Assembly: GCA_008729055.1 (NCBI GenBank) | Contig: SDUX01000175.1 | Span: 1-57,662, forward strand | Origin: Pyropia haitanensis | Taxonomy: Eukaryota > Rhodophyta > Bangiophyceae > Bangiales > Bangiaceae | Length of the DNA: 57,662 nucleotides | Direction: 5' to 3' | Shown here: piece by piece, positions 45,375 through 57,352 of the stretch | Position numbering within the stretch: the stretch's first letter is position 1 | Layout of the letters: the number at the start of each line of letters is the position of its first letter | Position numbers and translations under genes: made by a program | The notes under the pieces: generated by a model | The model's input: the letters and a program-made list of their open reading frames with translations, nothing else | What the model was told of the DNA's origin: nothing | Databases searched by the model: none

Positions 45375-47849
45375 ATGGCGACTACACCGCGGCCTGTTGT
45401 CGGGGCGGCTCGGGCGGCTGCGCTTCCAACGCTGACGGCGGCCGCTGGCGACGCTGCGGTGCTGGCGAGGGCCGCGTCGGCTGCGGCGACGCCGTTGGCT
45501 GCGCCCACGCCAGCCGGTGCGCCCACGACGGCGGGTGCGCCCACGACGGCGGGTGCGCCCGCGCCAGCGGGTGCGCCAGCACCGGCGGCTGCGGCGAGTA
45601 CGGCCACGGGGGCTGCTTCGGTGGCTGCCGCTGAGATGGCGGCGGGCGCGCCGGCGGTGGCGGGTGCGCCGGCGGCGGCGGCTGTGACGGCGGCGGCGGC
45701 TGTGCCTGCGGCGGCGGCTGTGCCGGCGACGATGTCTGGTCCGGCGCTGGGGGCCGGGGTGTCGCTTGTGGCTGGGTTGGCGCTGGCGGATGGGGCTGGC
45801 GGGGCTGCTGGGACGCGGGTGGTGGCTGGGCCGTTGATTGAGTCTGGTCGTCCGGCTGAGGGCCGTACTTGGGGCTCCGCTGCACCGTCGCTTGCTTCGG
45901 GGTCTCGTTCTAGCGGCTCATCCGGCGATGGTTCCGCTGGGGACGACGCGGCAGCCGGTGTGCGTGGCTTTGTGCGCACGGGTGGGACGGCAGGGGCGGC
46001 ACGTGGTCGCGTCCTTCAATCCCCGCCAGGGCGACCTTCCGGCGGCTCCCGCCCCCAGGCGCCTCCACGGTCTACCCCGCGTCGTCGCCTACGGTCTGAC
46101 ACCGCAACGCGGTCTGCAGCTGACGCCGGGCTACGCCGCTTGCGGGTATACATCGCCGCTCTCAAGGGGACGAGCCGCGTGCGTGAGTCGACGCTCAGGT
46201 CTGCGGCTGCGATCATTGCCGCGGCGCAGGCTATTGAGTCTACCAACTCCGAGCTACGTCTCTCTGTCCAGCTCTCGGGGGTGGACCCGGACGGTGTCAT
46301 TTCCTGGGCCAGCCTGCACGGAGCTGGTCGTCTTCTCGACCCTGTTGTGACGAGACTGTTTGCGCAGATTCACCAGTACTCCCGTGGCCAAGACGGTCTC
46401 GTTCGTGCGGGCGCCACACTGCGCTGCCCCCCCGCGCACAACATCGGGTCTTATGCGGGCGGCGCTGCACCTGTGAGTCCTTCACGCGGCAGCTCGGCTT
46501 CTCCGCGGGCTCCTGGCGACATGACGGAGGAGGAGATTCTTGACATCTTCACGTCGCACATCGACAGCTGGCGCCCGCCTCCTCCCGGTGTCCTGGAGGA
46601 CGTTGCTGCGCTGCGGGCTGCTACCGTCGGCGAAGGTGACTCTGTGGAGCCGGACCGGATGCTGGAAGGCGCCGATCTCCCCAGAGAGTTGTTTCCCCCT
46701 CTGCGTGCAGGTGAGTCCGCCACGAGCGCAGCGCCGGTGCCTGCGGAAGGGCTGGTGCTGGAGACGCTTGTGCCGCTGGCGCCCCACACCCCGTCGGACG
46801 ACTCTATCCGGCATATGGAGACGTTGCTGAAGGCAGCCGGCCGGCAGCGGTCCAAGACCATCCGCGTCGTTCTCCGGGCTGTGATTGCGCATTTGACGTC
46901 GCGCCCGGGCACGCGCAGGTGCGACATCCAAGAGCGCCTCGCGAGCTGGTGGTCCTACAAGCTGACGAGTGGGACGCTCTCTGGAACTCCCGAGCCGTGG
47001 CCCATTGACGTGGCGGTTCCTGCACGCATGACTACAACTTCGCAGCGCGTGGCCAACAGAGGCAACGAGACCAAGATGGTCACATTGAAGCGCTTGCCTA
47101 CGAACGACAGCTCTTCTACTCAAGACGAGGTGGTGGCCAGTTTGCTGTTGCTTTGGGACAAGGAGGAGTACGCCCGCACCTCGATGCTGAACGAGCTGTT
47201 TAATGCGGAGGCGACGGCCGCCGCGGCAGCCGAGAGACGTCGCGCGTCCAAGAAGATGCGAGAGCTTGCTGCTGCCGCGGCGTCTGCTGCTGCTGCGTCT
47301 GCTGCTGCTGCGTCTCCTGCTGCTACGTATGCTGCCGCCGCACCTGCTCCCGCCGCGCCTGCCGCGGCTGCTGTACCTCCGCTCCCTGCGGGATCTGTTG
47401 GTGCTGCTAGGATAGCGACTGCGACGGCACCCCCCCCGCCTGCTCGTGCTGCTCCTGTTCTTGCCCCTCGACCGCCAGCCTTTATCTCAGCTCCGGGGCA
47501 GTCATCCGCTTTGCCAGCGCAGCTACCACCGGCGACTGTGGCGCTAGCGCCTGCGGCGACGGTGACGATAACGCATGCACCAACCGTGACCGCGCCGCCA
47601 TTGACGGATGGGACAGTGGCGCCACGACGAGCGCCAGCAACTGACCTGTCAGCGGTACAGCAGATGGCTATTGCGGCAGCGGAAAAGGCGGCTGCCTCTG
47701 CCGCGAATGCTCGCAAGCTGGCTGCAGTGGCGGCTGCTCGGAAGGCTCAGGCCGACGCGGCCGCGACAGCCGCTGGATCTTCTGCAGCGGCCAATGCAGC
47801 CAACCGTGGTTTGCGCCCTGGAAACCCACCTGGTAGGTCACTTGCATGA
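45375..47849 (+). CDS. Large protein of unknown function, likely interrupted at its 3' end
   Basis: ATG 45375 lies in an excellent Kozak context (GCCATGG) and opens 824 codons. Seen: residues 1 to about 150, Ala/Gly/Pro-rich with short AGAP-like repeats; an Arg-rich patch; a helical middle (about 46140-46400, VYIAALKG ... STLRSAAAIIAAAQ); a second folded-looking part with TEEEILDIF and a segment rich in Trp, Arg and Ser (46800-47120); then an alanine-rich charged helix (47160-47340) probably forming a coiled coil; and a Pro/Ala tail. I recognise no domain. If the GT at 47833 is used, the last four codons are intronic and the protein continues in exon 2 (47881 onward), where KDZ copy B begins. 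It could be a host gene or the protein of another mobile element bounded by the 39-base repeats. Confidence 0.55.
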   Translation: MATTPRPVVGAARAAALPTLTAAAGDAAVLARAASAAATPLAAPTPAGAPTTAGAPTTAGAPAPAGAPAPAAAASTATGAASVAAAEMAAGAPAVAGAPAAAAVTAAAAVPAAAAVPATMSGPALGAGVSLVAGLALADGAGGAAGTRVVAGPLIESGRPAEGRTWGSAAPSLASGSRSSGSSGDGSAGDDAAAGVRGFVRTGGTAGAARGRVLQSPPGRPSGGSRPQAPPRSTPRRRLRSDTATRSAADAGLRRLRVYIAALKGTSRVRESTLRSAAAIIAAAQAIESTNSELRLSVQLSGVDPDGVISWASLHGAGRLLDPVVTRLFAQIHQYSRGQDGLVRAGATLRCPPAHNIGSYAGGAAPVSPSRGSSASPRAPGDMTEEEILDIFTSHIDSWRPPPPGVLEDVAALRAATVGEGDSVEPDRMLEGADLPRELFPPLRAGESATSAAPVPAEGLVLETLVPLAPHTPSDDSIRHMETLLKAAGRQRSKTIRVVLRAVIAHLTSRPGTRRCDIQERLASWWSYKLTSGTLSGTPEPWPIDVAVPARMTTTSQRVANRGNETKMVTLKRLPTNDSSSTQDEVVASLLLLWDKEEYARTSMLNELFNAEATAAAAAERRRASKKMRELAAAAASAAAASAAAASPAATYAAAAPAPAAPAAAAVPPLPAGSVGAARIATATAPPPPARAAPVLAPRPPAFISAPGQSSALPAQLPPATVALAPAATVTITHAPTVTAPPLTDGTVAPRRAPATDLSAVQQMAIAAAEKAAASAANARKLAAVAAARKAQADAAATAAGSSAAANAANRGLRPGNPPGRSLA

Positions 47850-47880
47850 CCTGCTGGGGTCGCTGCGAGCAAGGAGACAG
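47833..47880 (+). other. Candidate 48-base intron
   Basis: GTAGGT at the left and GACAG at the right. Splicing keeps the frame and joins the Pro codon at 47829 to Glu-Val-Val from 47881. A CATGAC-type branch site lies in the middle. Without splicing the frame stops at 47849. Confidence 0.4.
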
Positions 47881-48030
47881 AGGTGGTTCCTGAGTTACGG
47901 CCATTGAGTTCTGCAGCGACCTCATCCACGCTACGCCATGGGCACGTGCTCATCAAGGGGACAACGGGCGCGACGGTTGCCCAAGGCGTCCTCGACCTGG
48001 ACCGCCGCTCGATGCGCGGCCTTACTGGCT
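47881..48030 (+). CDS. Candidate exon 2, cut by the KDZ transposon
   Basis: Open frame of ordinary composition (includes HVLIKGTTGATVAQGVLDLD) running straight into the satellite of the copy B left TIR. The abrupt change from normal sequence to G runs at about 48030 suggests the transposon inserted inside this exon. Confidence 0.35.
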
Positions 48031-49552
48031 GGGCGGCGGGGGCGGGGGTGGTGCGGCTCGCCTGGGGGGGGGGGCCGTGGTGCGGCCGGCCGGGCGGGGG
48101 GGGGGGGGGGGCACTGCGGCTGGCAGGGCGGGGGGGGGCGGCGGTGGTCCGGCTGGCCGGGTCGGGGGGGCGGGGCTGGTGCGGCTCGCCTGGGGGGGGG
48201 GGCCGTGGTGCGGCCGGCCGGGCGGGGGGGGGGGGGGGCACTGCGGCTGGCCGGGCGGGGGGGGCGGCGGTGGTCCGGCTGGCCGGGTCGGGGGGGCGGG
48301 GCTGGTGCGGCTCGCCTGGGGGGGGGGGCCGTGGTGCGGCCGGCCGGGCGGGGGGGGGGGGGGGCACTGCGGCTGGCCGGGCGGGGGGGCGCGGCGGTGC
48401 TGCGGCTGGCTGGGCGGGGGGGGCGGGGGTGGTGCGGCTCGCCTGGGGGGGGGGGCCGTGGTGCGGTCGGCCGGTCGGGGGGGGGGGGGGGCACTGCGGC
48501 TGGCTAGGCGGAGGAGGGCTGCGGTGGTCCGGCTGGCCGGGTCGGGGGGGCGGGGCTGGTGCGGCTCGCCTGGGGGGGGGGGCCGTGGTGCGGCCGGCCG
48601 GGCGGGGGGGGGGGGGGGCACTGCGGCTGGCCGGGCGGGGGGGCGCGGCGGTGCTGCGGCTGGCTGGGCGGGGGGGGCGGGGGTGGTGCGGCTCGCCTGG
48701 GGGGGGGGGCCGTGGTGCGGTCGGCCGGTCGGGGGGGGGGGGGGGGCACTGCGGCTGGCTAGGCGGAGGAGGGCGGCGGTGGTCCGGCTGGCCGGGTCGG
48801 GGGGGCGGGGCTGGTGCGGCTCGCCTGGGGGGGGGCAGGGGGTGGGCAGAGGCTGGCTCCGAGGGGGACCGGGGACTGGGGCGGGGCTTGCTTTGCCTTA
48901 GTGGCGCGGAGGCAGTCCGGGTGGCGCTCCTAGCCACCGACGTTGCGATGTTGGGAAGGTGGCGGGCTGGGCTGTAGATGGGGTGACGGGCAGGCAATTG
49001 GGGCTGGTCCTGGTCGCCGCGGAGCAGCTCAGCGTCGACTGAGCGCTCATGCTAGACGGGGGGACCGAGGGGCGGCTCGACGTGTAGCAGGAGGGTGGGG
49101 GTCGCGCTCTTGCTCATTGCATCATCCTGAACAAACCACTGCGCAACGCCTAAGACATGTGTTCGCTCCACGCAACGAGCCTCTATGCGGGCTTGAAGGG
49201 AGCGCAAGCAGGCGATGCGGCACGCGAGCTAGTGTAGTTGACGAGGATAGAAATCAAATTGAAGGAATATATCATGGGCGCATTGGATTCAACTTGCTCC
49301 TTGGGTTCCATAGCACACGGCAGCCCCATGCGGGCCAGAGCATTACAGAACATACGCACGTGTCTAACTACCATTTCGCCCCGCCTTGGCTTTTTGTGAC
49401 CGTTGCAGCCCGCCATTGTCTTGGGCGTGGTAGCACACCGCCCACCATCACCCTTGTCAGTCGCTCCGCGGCGACGCCCACCCGCGCAGCAGTTGGCCTC
49501 GGTCCCATGGTGCCGGCCTCGGTTCCATTGCTGTGACTTGTTCTCTAGGTCT
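48030..49552 (+). repeat. Left terminal inverted repeat of copy B, about 1.5 kb
   Basis: Reverse complement of 7998-9440. The outer 800 bases are satellite and the inner 700 bases unique-looking. It contains no supported gene; frames in it mirror those at 7909-8607. Confidence 0.85.
48040..48835. repeat. 128-base satellite in the copy B left TIR
   Basis: Landmark GGCACTGCGGCTGG recurs near 48109, 48237, 48363, 48491, 48617 and 48745, a period of about 128 bases, with G runs of up to 14. Confidence 0.9.
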
Positions 49553-49692
49553 ACGGCTGAGGTGTGGGCTGGGTTGGCGCGAGATAGTGCTTCGACCGAG
49601 ATATGTACGGCGGCTGCGGGCCTGAGAGGGCAAGCGTGCCCCATAATAGTTCCGTCTGCCAAGTGAGCCCGTCGGGTGCGCCGTTTTACTTC

Positions 49693-50235
49693 TTATTCAA
49701 GTGTTCTCCCCAGTTGCCGATGCCATTTCTCAACGCAGTTGTTCCAGTCTTGGCCATGATCGACACATGCGCTCCCTCCGCCAGCTCCGAAAAGTCCATC
49801 CCTCCACGTCTCCGCTCTCGCATCCGCACCCGCAGCTCCGGTAGGAAGCCCAATAGGCGGCCTGCGCATCACCGCCGACGCGGCACGGACGAGGCGTGCC
49901 GCGGCAGAGGAGCGGGGGCGGGCCGCGTCGGCGGCGGCAGCGTTGCCATCGTCGTTGCCACTGTCTGTGGCGGCCGCGGCGGCGGCTGCGGCGGCCTCAA
50001 CGGCGGCAACCTGGTCGGGTGGCGTCCACGACCGCCCGGGTGTGGGCGGGGGTAGGTCGCTGAGCGCCTCCGCGTCGAGCAGCGCGTCGCGCATCCTCCG
50101 AAAGCCAGCCAGGGCCGTCAGATGATGGCACCGCCACCGCCGCGAGCAGCGCGACGCCATAAATCGGCGACCCTCTTCTTCGGATGCAGGATGGGCAGAG
50201 GGCGCCACCGGCTGCCGTTCCAGGGCCGACGGCAT
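49693..50235 (-). CDS. Uncertain frame, copy B counterpart of 340-882
   Basis: Identical to copy A from the ATG at 50235 to the stop at 49693. The frame upstream differs because of one extra C near 50323. Confidence 0.2.
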   Translation of the reverse strand: MPSALERQPVAPSAHPASEEEGRRFMASRCSRRWRCHHLTALAGFRRMRDALLDAEALSDLPPPTPGRSWTPPDQVAAVEAAAAAAAAATDSGNDDGNAAAADAARPRSSAAARLVRAASAVMRRPPIGLPTGAAGADARAETWRDGLFGAGGGSACVDHGQDWNNCVEKWHRQLGRTLE

Positions 50236-51862
50236 CCGGCTCCGCAGCCGTCGACGCCGGCAACCCGACGGACACGCCACCAAGAACACTGGAGCGTCTG
50301 GCAGTCTTGCCAATGGCGACCCCGAGAGGCAGAGGAGAGACAGGGCCCTCGTAGCCCGCGCCCCGCCGCACCGAGCGCAGCAGTTGACCAGCCGGCCCCA
50401 ATGGACCGATCGATCCCGTCGGCCGCCTTCGCGCCGCACGAGTGCGGACACGAGCCTTGAACGTCAAAGACACGGACGCGACGGCGGTGCCCATGCCAAC
50501 CGCGTCCGCCGCCGCGACCACCAGCGCGGAACCTGCACCAAAGGACCAGCATCAAGACGAAAAGGGGGTGGGGGTGGAGGCGCGGCGCCACCAAACACAC
50601 AGGGACGGGAGGGGAGGTGCGCAACCCAAAAAACGCCGGGAGGGGAGGGGTGGTGCGCACCGAGCAAAAACGAGCGCATCTGTCCACTCCGAACAGAAAG
50701 GGACGCCGAGAACTGCGCGCCAGCGTCCATGGCGAGGGGAGTGGCGCGGCGGCGCGACAAAGGACGAGCCCAGCGGCCGCGACCGCCACATGTGCGGCGC
50801 CGAAGCGGGCTTCCGCTATGGGGGATGGCAGCGGGGTAGCCACTGACGAACATCCCATCCGTGCCCGCCGCCACCTGTGGGGCGCAAACCCGTTGACGAC
50901 CGCGTTGTCGGTTGCAGCAAAGAAACATGGGCGCCAAGCGGCACACGGCGCCAGGCAGGCGAAGTGGAAGTCGCCAAGCGGCTCGCGTGCAAGGGCAGAC
51001 AGTAAGTCTCCGGAGACCGACTTGCAAAACCGATCCAGCACCAACGCCACGCGGGCAAAATAGTCACAAGACTTACCGTTCGACCGAGATGCAAGAAGAG
51101 AAAAAAACAGGTGAACGGTACTCAAGATGCCCAAAGAACTATGTGCTGAAAAAAAAAAACCGCACAAAATCTTTCTCACCCAGGCGTCCCACGTGCGCGG
51201 GCGAGGGCTGCGTGGGGCGACAAGCCAGACGAAATCGTTGGCCATCGGACAGCTAGAATATGAAATGTTGGCCTCAAGAAAGTTTTGAAATGCTCGCGGG
51301 AGTCCTAATTGACGCCTATGCCGTCTCTTCATTGGCTGACGCACGGGATTTTACTATTCTCTGAGCATGAGCCTGTGTCCACATGAAGACGAGATATGAT
51401 ATTCACCTGCAAAACTGATGACCAGGTCGCCTGGGTAGCCGGTCTTCATTCGTGGCTGATGCCCTTCTCCGTGCTTGGCTGGAGAGCCTCGACATCAGCG
51501 AGATGAGTACGGCAACGTTCTTCGTTCTACGGAGCGGTGTCCAAGCGGGGTGGCCAGGTGGTCCGCAACTGCTAGGTTTGGCCGATCGTGGGATGTCACT
51601 GCCACTGTGTGCCCGCCCCGACGTCTTGGGATGGCCAGCAGTAGTGCCCAATACGTCATCAGGAGACACCGCGACCTGGCGCGCGCCCCACGCCAGGTTA
51701 ACGGTCTGACGCCAGGCGACGTCCGCCGCCGTAAGAGATCTGCCCGCTGTGGCCTTCCCCCCGCCCGATGACAACCATCAATCAAGTTTGCCTGGGCAAG
51801 ACTACCCTGCCACCAGGTGCCTGGCAAAGCGCGGAACGAGCGCACACAGTTCAGCACGGTCG

Positions 51863-52330
51863 ATGCGCATGCAAATTTGCTGGTGCCTGCCTTTGGCGCT
51901 GGTAGCGCTTGCGGTGCCCGGTGCAGGTCACTGTCATGAGAACAAGCCGACAGGACAGTCCGTCCGGAAGCATGCCGCAGCATACCCACACAGAGACCGT
52001 CTCTTTTCCTCATGCACTTGCTACAATCGTCTTTTCAGGCCGAGACGCGTTGCCGGCCTGACCCGTGCTCGTGCCATTGTGACCGCCTTCCGGTGGTTTC
52101 CGGCATGCGTATACGGTCGTGCCACACTGCTGGAGGGACCACAACGCGGCGGCGTCGAGGCGCCGCTCCTGAATGGTACCCTTTGTGGGTACGTACGCCT
52201 GTTCAAAGCAGCGTCTGGAAGAGACACCATCGGTACTTCTATGTCAGCTGTTGTACTGAGCCTACTGCTTCGCGCAGCCAGTGGTGGCGCCCATCACTGC
52301 GTGTTGCCTGCCGAGAGCACATCTGACTGA
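51863..52330 (+). CDS. Small hypothetical frame, copy B counterpart of 2509-2976
   Basis: Unchanged relative to copy A, with the same signal-peptide-like start. Confidence 0.2.
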   Translation: MRMQICWCLPLALVALAVPGAGHCHENKPTGQSVRKHAAAYPHRDRLFSSCTCYNRLFRPRRVAGLTRARAIVTAFRWFPACVYGRATLLEGPQRGGVEAPLLNGTLCGYVRLFKAASGRDTIGTSMSAVVLSLLLRAASGGAHHCVLPAESTSD

Positions 52331-52735
52331 TCAGCGCACACAAGTCGCTACAGACCCAGCCTCTAGTCCCGACGGCACTGAAGCCCCCGACAGAGTTCTG
52401 AGGGAACCAAATGGTGAGAGGGGCTCTGAGTACGCACTGCCCTGTGCTTGCGGTTACTGTTTGTGTCGAAGTTGGCTTGAGATGTCGGACGTGCAAGTTT
52501 TCGAACGTAGCCACCGCATAACTTTACATCGTTTAGCTGCACAAGTCTTCAGATGCCGTCACTTCATCATCTGTACTTGCAACGATCGGAAAAAGGGCTG
52601 TCGCCAGGTCCTTAGAGCGTGTCGCGCTCGCTCATCCGGGTGCCACGCCCCGCTGGTCAGCACCGAGGCCTGCTTTTGTCAGTCTTCGACGTTATTCCAC
52701 TCTTTCTCCGTTGGGCCGTCGCCCGTCCCACCTTC

Positions 52736-55700
52736 ATGGACGGCGACGTCGACAACCATGAAGCTTCTGACGCGTCCGACGCCGCGCAGGTGGCCGTGCA
52801 CGCTGGTGTGGTGGCTGTGCAAGTGCATCTCGCCGCAGATCTTCCTTTTCTACTCGGCAACAACCCGGAACAGCTCGAACGGGCTCCCCGACGGACGGAG
52901 CCATTCCGGCGGCGAGTGCGTCGGCGGGTACGCGCTCCACCTGGTGCAGTTTTTCGTCAGCGACGACGCCGTGCGGCAGGCGGAGCCCATGCGGAAGCCG
53001 ACGGCTCCTCTTCGGGCTACAGCGACGACAGCGGTGGGCCCCAGGATCTCTTTGAACCGGCTGGAGGGGGCGCTGGTGGAGGCGGGACTGGGGATAGTGC
53101 CGGTGGGTCGGACGATGATGGCGATGCCGACGAGGAGGACGTACGGCCTCGGACACTGGCGTCCGTCGACTACTACTCCAAGGTGCTGTCAGACGCTCTC
53201 ACTCTGGCCTTGGACAACGAGCCGCAGCCAGATGCGTCGCGGTCGTCCCGCACCTGTCGTGCTGTAGCTGTTGCTGGGGGAGCTGCAGTCATCATTTCTG
53301 AGGGTGAGAAGGCTTTCTGTGTGTGGCTTGCCAAGCCCAGGAGCTGCGTGCTATCAATGTGCTCGTGCGGTGGCCGGCGGGGCGCCGAGTCGGTCGAGAT
53401 GCGGTACATGCTGGACAGGTGCTCTTCTTGCGTGCATGCTCGCGCTCTGCTCGCGTGCTCCCTCACGCTAGCTTTGAGCCTCCAACTGGCAGGCCTTCCG
53501 CAGCTGCTTGAGCGGTTTCCGGTGCTTGACAACGCCTTGCCGGCGAGGGATGAGGCCGCCGTGGTGCACTACGGCACGAACACGGCCAAGTATCGGGGCG
53601 CCTTTGCGGTCCTGACTGACGGGCTCTGGTCGTCGGTCGTCATCAGGCCACGACTTGCGGTAGCGAGGAGCCGTAAGCGGATGCTGATGAGAGCTGCTTG
53701 CACGCAGCTGAGTTGTGCGAAGAGGCACTGGTGGTGCAGACACGCAAGGGCGGTGACGGCCTGGTGCACTGAGGCTTTGGGGATCGGCGCAGCTGCCGCT
53801 GCACTTGGTGGGCGTCCTCCTGGTGTCCAGCTTGTCGACGTTGCAGGAAATCCTGTTCCAGCTCGCGGTCGTCGACGGGAGCAGGGCGACATTGACGGCC
53901 GGTTTGCAGATGAGACGCGGTGGCGCGCGGCGAGGAACATGCTGCCGTGCGAAGGGGAGATTGACATGTGCGCTCTATACGACAAGATGGCAGACTTGGG
54001 GCGGGACGCTGGCGAGGAGGTGCACCTACCGATGGTACTGTTTGAGGACCGCTGCTTCAAGTGCACCGCTGCGTACCGGCACGTCGGGGTCAAGAACACC
54101 GGCGGGGTGCTGCACACGTTGCGAGGCCGCATCTCTGTGCGGCTGCTGCGGTGGACCTGCGTGTGCGGCACGCAGGTCCCTTTCGATGGGGCTCAAGACG
54201 GCTTGTTTGCTTCCACTCTGTCCACCGTCTTCACGCGGACCTACATGGACGTCATGGCGCAGTCTATTTTCACGGGCAATAGCACGCTCTCCTCCGCTGC
54301 TGGGGTGATGTGTTTCCTGCTTGAGTCAACCAAGTCTTTGAGTGGTGCCCTGTCAACCCTTACGAGGCAGACGCTGATCAAGGCGCTGCATCGCTTCTCT
54401 AGGACGCTGATTGTGCCTGCTGCATTGTTCCGCTGCGACAAGTGCTACCTATCTCCGCAGCGCCCGTACCCGGCCGTGATCATGGATGGCCAGGTGATTT
54501 CGGTGCAGCGCAACCAGTCCGAGGCTCTGACGCGCGTCGAGCAGGATCTCTGCGTTGTTGCCATGGAAACGGGACTTGGTGCCTGCATTCCCCTGCCGGC
54601 GCTTCGCGGGGTCATACGGCGGCTGACGCGGAGTGACCGTGACAAGGCCATGCGCCTGTCCAAGGCCGACGAGAAGATCTTGCGGTCGTTTTTTCAACTT
54701 TCTGTAGGCGACCCGGATCCGTATCCTGCTGGCCCAGTGCGCAGCCGACCGGGCAACATCATGTGGGCGGCCTCGTACCTATTCAGGTGCTACTACTCCA
54801 TCGAGCCGGCCGCTGTGGATGATGCGCCAGGGCATGATGCGGCCGCCGAGCCGGCACAAGTGGGAGGTGTGGCGGCAGGGGCGGGTGCGGCTCCATTTGG
54901 GCCAGCGCCTCCAGGCGCTGCTGGTCCCGAGCAGGGTGGTGCCGCCGCCCCTGGTCCTGATGCTGCTCCTGCTGGTGGCGCTGAAAACTCAGGCAGTGAG
55001 GATGGCGCGGAGCCTGTGGGGACTTTCACCTGTGCCGAGGTGGAAGAGGCTGTCGGCGTGTGCAACGACCGCGCGGTTGCCAGCGACCGGTGGCGTGTAG
55101 TGCGTGACTTCTTTCACACGTTCCTTGCGGAGCCTGTCGTCGGAGCATTGGCTGGATTGAACCGGGGCCAGTTGAGGCGGATGGCGGCGAAGCAGGTCAC
55201 GTGCACGGCTGCAACTGCGCATCAGTGGAAGAGGTATGCGTCGGCGGCAGAGTCTGTCCTCATCCTCTCGCCGTTTCTCCTGTTGATGGACCGTGAACAA
55301 CCACCTGACCCGCTCAAGATACGCGCTGTTGGAGAGTTGCTTCTGTTCACGTGCGGAGTGGACGCTCATTGGGAGACGATGTGGCGGGGGCGTGCAACAC
55401 CTGCTGCTCTGGAGTTTGAGGACCAGTGGAAGGAGACGTCGGCGCAGCACTACGCCACCTGGCTTGCGGCGAGGCCTGGTGCCGTCCCTCCGCCGGTCAC
55501 ACGCCTGTCGTGCGAGCTCCACTCGCAAGCAAGAGCGCTGGCGCAGGCTTTAGAGTGCGTTACGGGTCATGTGTGGCCCGAGCTGGAGCCGGTTCGACCG
55601 TTCATTGTTGACAGCAAGGCCAATGCTGTCAATGCCGCGCGCGCCGCCAAGGCGAAAGTCAGCCGCGCGGCCATTGAGGCCGAGCTAGTGCGCGTCTGGG

Positions 55701-57013
55701 AGCAGACAGCTGCAGGCACACGTTTGTGGAGTCCGACGCCTTCCTGCCGGGGATCGAGAACTTCCTGTGCCCCTGTGGGACACTGCTTGGATTTGACTTT
55801 CTTGAGCGCGCCGAGAGCCCCGCGCACGTTTTGGCGTCACTGGTGCAGCACTTCCCACTTCTTCCCCGAGTCATGTACTACGACACCGCTTGCCAGCTGG
55901 CGCGGAACGCCTCTCGGCGAGTGCCATGGCTGGTGAACACGTCGGACGCTGCGTCGAGCGTGGACCGGGCTCACAACACTGGGGACCAGCACAAGTGCTC
56001 CGACATTTATGATGCGGACCGGTATCCATCCCGGTCGGTGGCCCACAGCACGACGGTGGCGGAGAGTCGCCACGCCATCTACAAGACTTTCACCGCCCAC
56101 CTCTCCCACCTCCGTCAAGACCACTTCATTGTCCAGATGCGCCTTCTCTCTGGGGTGATTAAACGCGCGCGTCCTCATGCGACGGGCTATGGGCAAGGAG
56201 ACCAGCCACCGCCTGCTCTGCAGATTCTACCACCGGCACATCGCTGGCCATTGCCAGCGTCGCTTGTGCTCGTGCCATCAATGGCGGGAACACCAACAAC
56301 CCGTGCCGCCTCAACAACCTGGTGGACCGCCTCCGCCTGCTGATGGAGCTCCTCCTCCCCCGCCGGTTGCTGCTGCTCATGCTCTTCCTGCTCCCGTGCC
56401 GGCTGCACCTGGTGGTGCTCCTCCTCCGCAGGCTGCTGCTGCTGATGCTTCCGCTGCTCCCGCGCTGGCTGCTCCCAGTGGAGCTCCTCCTCCGCAACGG
56501 CCTCCTGGTGCTGACGCTCGTCGTCTTCCCGCGCCGGATTTTGTTGGTGGTGGTCCTTCTGGCTCTCCCGCGCCTGCTGGTCGTGGCGCCCCTGTTGATA
56601 CTGCGCCACCGTCGCGTGGTAGCACGCTCCATACGCCTCCCCCACCTGCTAGTAGCGGCCTTCATTCTGCGGCTTCCCTTCGTGGTGCCGGTGGCGACAT
56701 CTCCGACCCCCTACCGTCTGTTGGTGGCGTTGTTTTCGGCGGCGGTTTTGACCAACCTGCCCAGGGACACAACAGAGACGTAGCTGGAGGCGAGAGTGGT
56801 GGCGGGATGTCTGAACCAAGTGCTCAGGATGAGCTTTCTCGGTTGATTGCCACCATTGCTGAGGGATTCAGCAGTCGGCGTACGGCTGCCTTGCAGACCG
56901 CCCCTCCACTTCCAGAGGAGGAGATGCCGAGTGATAATGAGAGCAGTCATGTGGGTGAGAGCAGTGCGCAGGAGCATGCCCAAGAAGAGGACCTGGACTC
57001 GACTGGGTGTTAG
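52736..57013 (+). pseudogene. KDZ transposase, copy B, two frameshifts as given
   Basis: Same gene as 3382-7659. One C is missing near 55696 (CGTCCTGGG in A, CGTCTGGG in B) after about 987 codons, and one A is gained near 56162 (ATTAACG in A, ATTAAACG in B). The first segment keeps D584; the segment holding D1050 and E1110 lies in another frame (55726-56160); the Pro-rich tail is in a third. Both changes sit at short homopolymers, so sequencing error is as likely as inactivation. Confidence 0.8.
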
Positions 57014-57352
57014 AGTGGTTGTGGCTGATTGTTTGGAGCGTCGTGTCGATGAGGGTAGCAATGCGGACGAGGACCGATGCATTCTTGGAGCACGTCTTTC
57101 AATTGAAATGCTCAAGACGCCCATGCTGTAGCTACTGCGGCTTGATAGCCAAGAACGCAGCGCTCAGCACGTAAGGATTGCGACAAGCCACCACCTGAGC
57201 GGCATCCTCAACTCCGTGCAATCCCCGGCCGCTCTTCCCCACCGCAAAAACGTCCGCTGCCTCTCATGCCTGCAAGTCAAACGCCAGTAGGCGGCAGTCT
57301 GCAACGGGCCTAGTGGGCCAAAGATGGCGCCTCGTCTCAAACCAGGAGCAGG

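Noticed and set aside
45365..45378. Relict dinoflagellate spliced-leader sequence (CCGTAG before CCATGG)
   Set aside because: Only the first six bases match and CCGTAG occurs elsewhere by chance; a normal 3' splice site explains the pyrimidine tract better.
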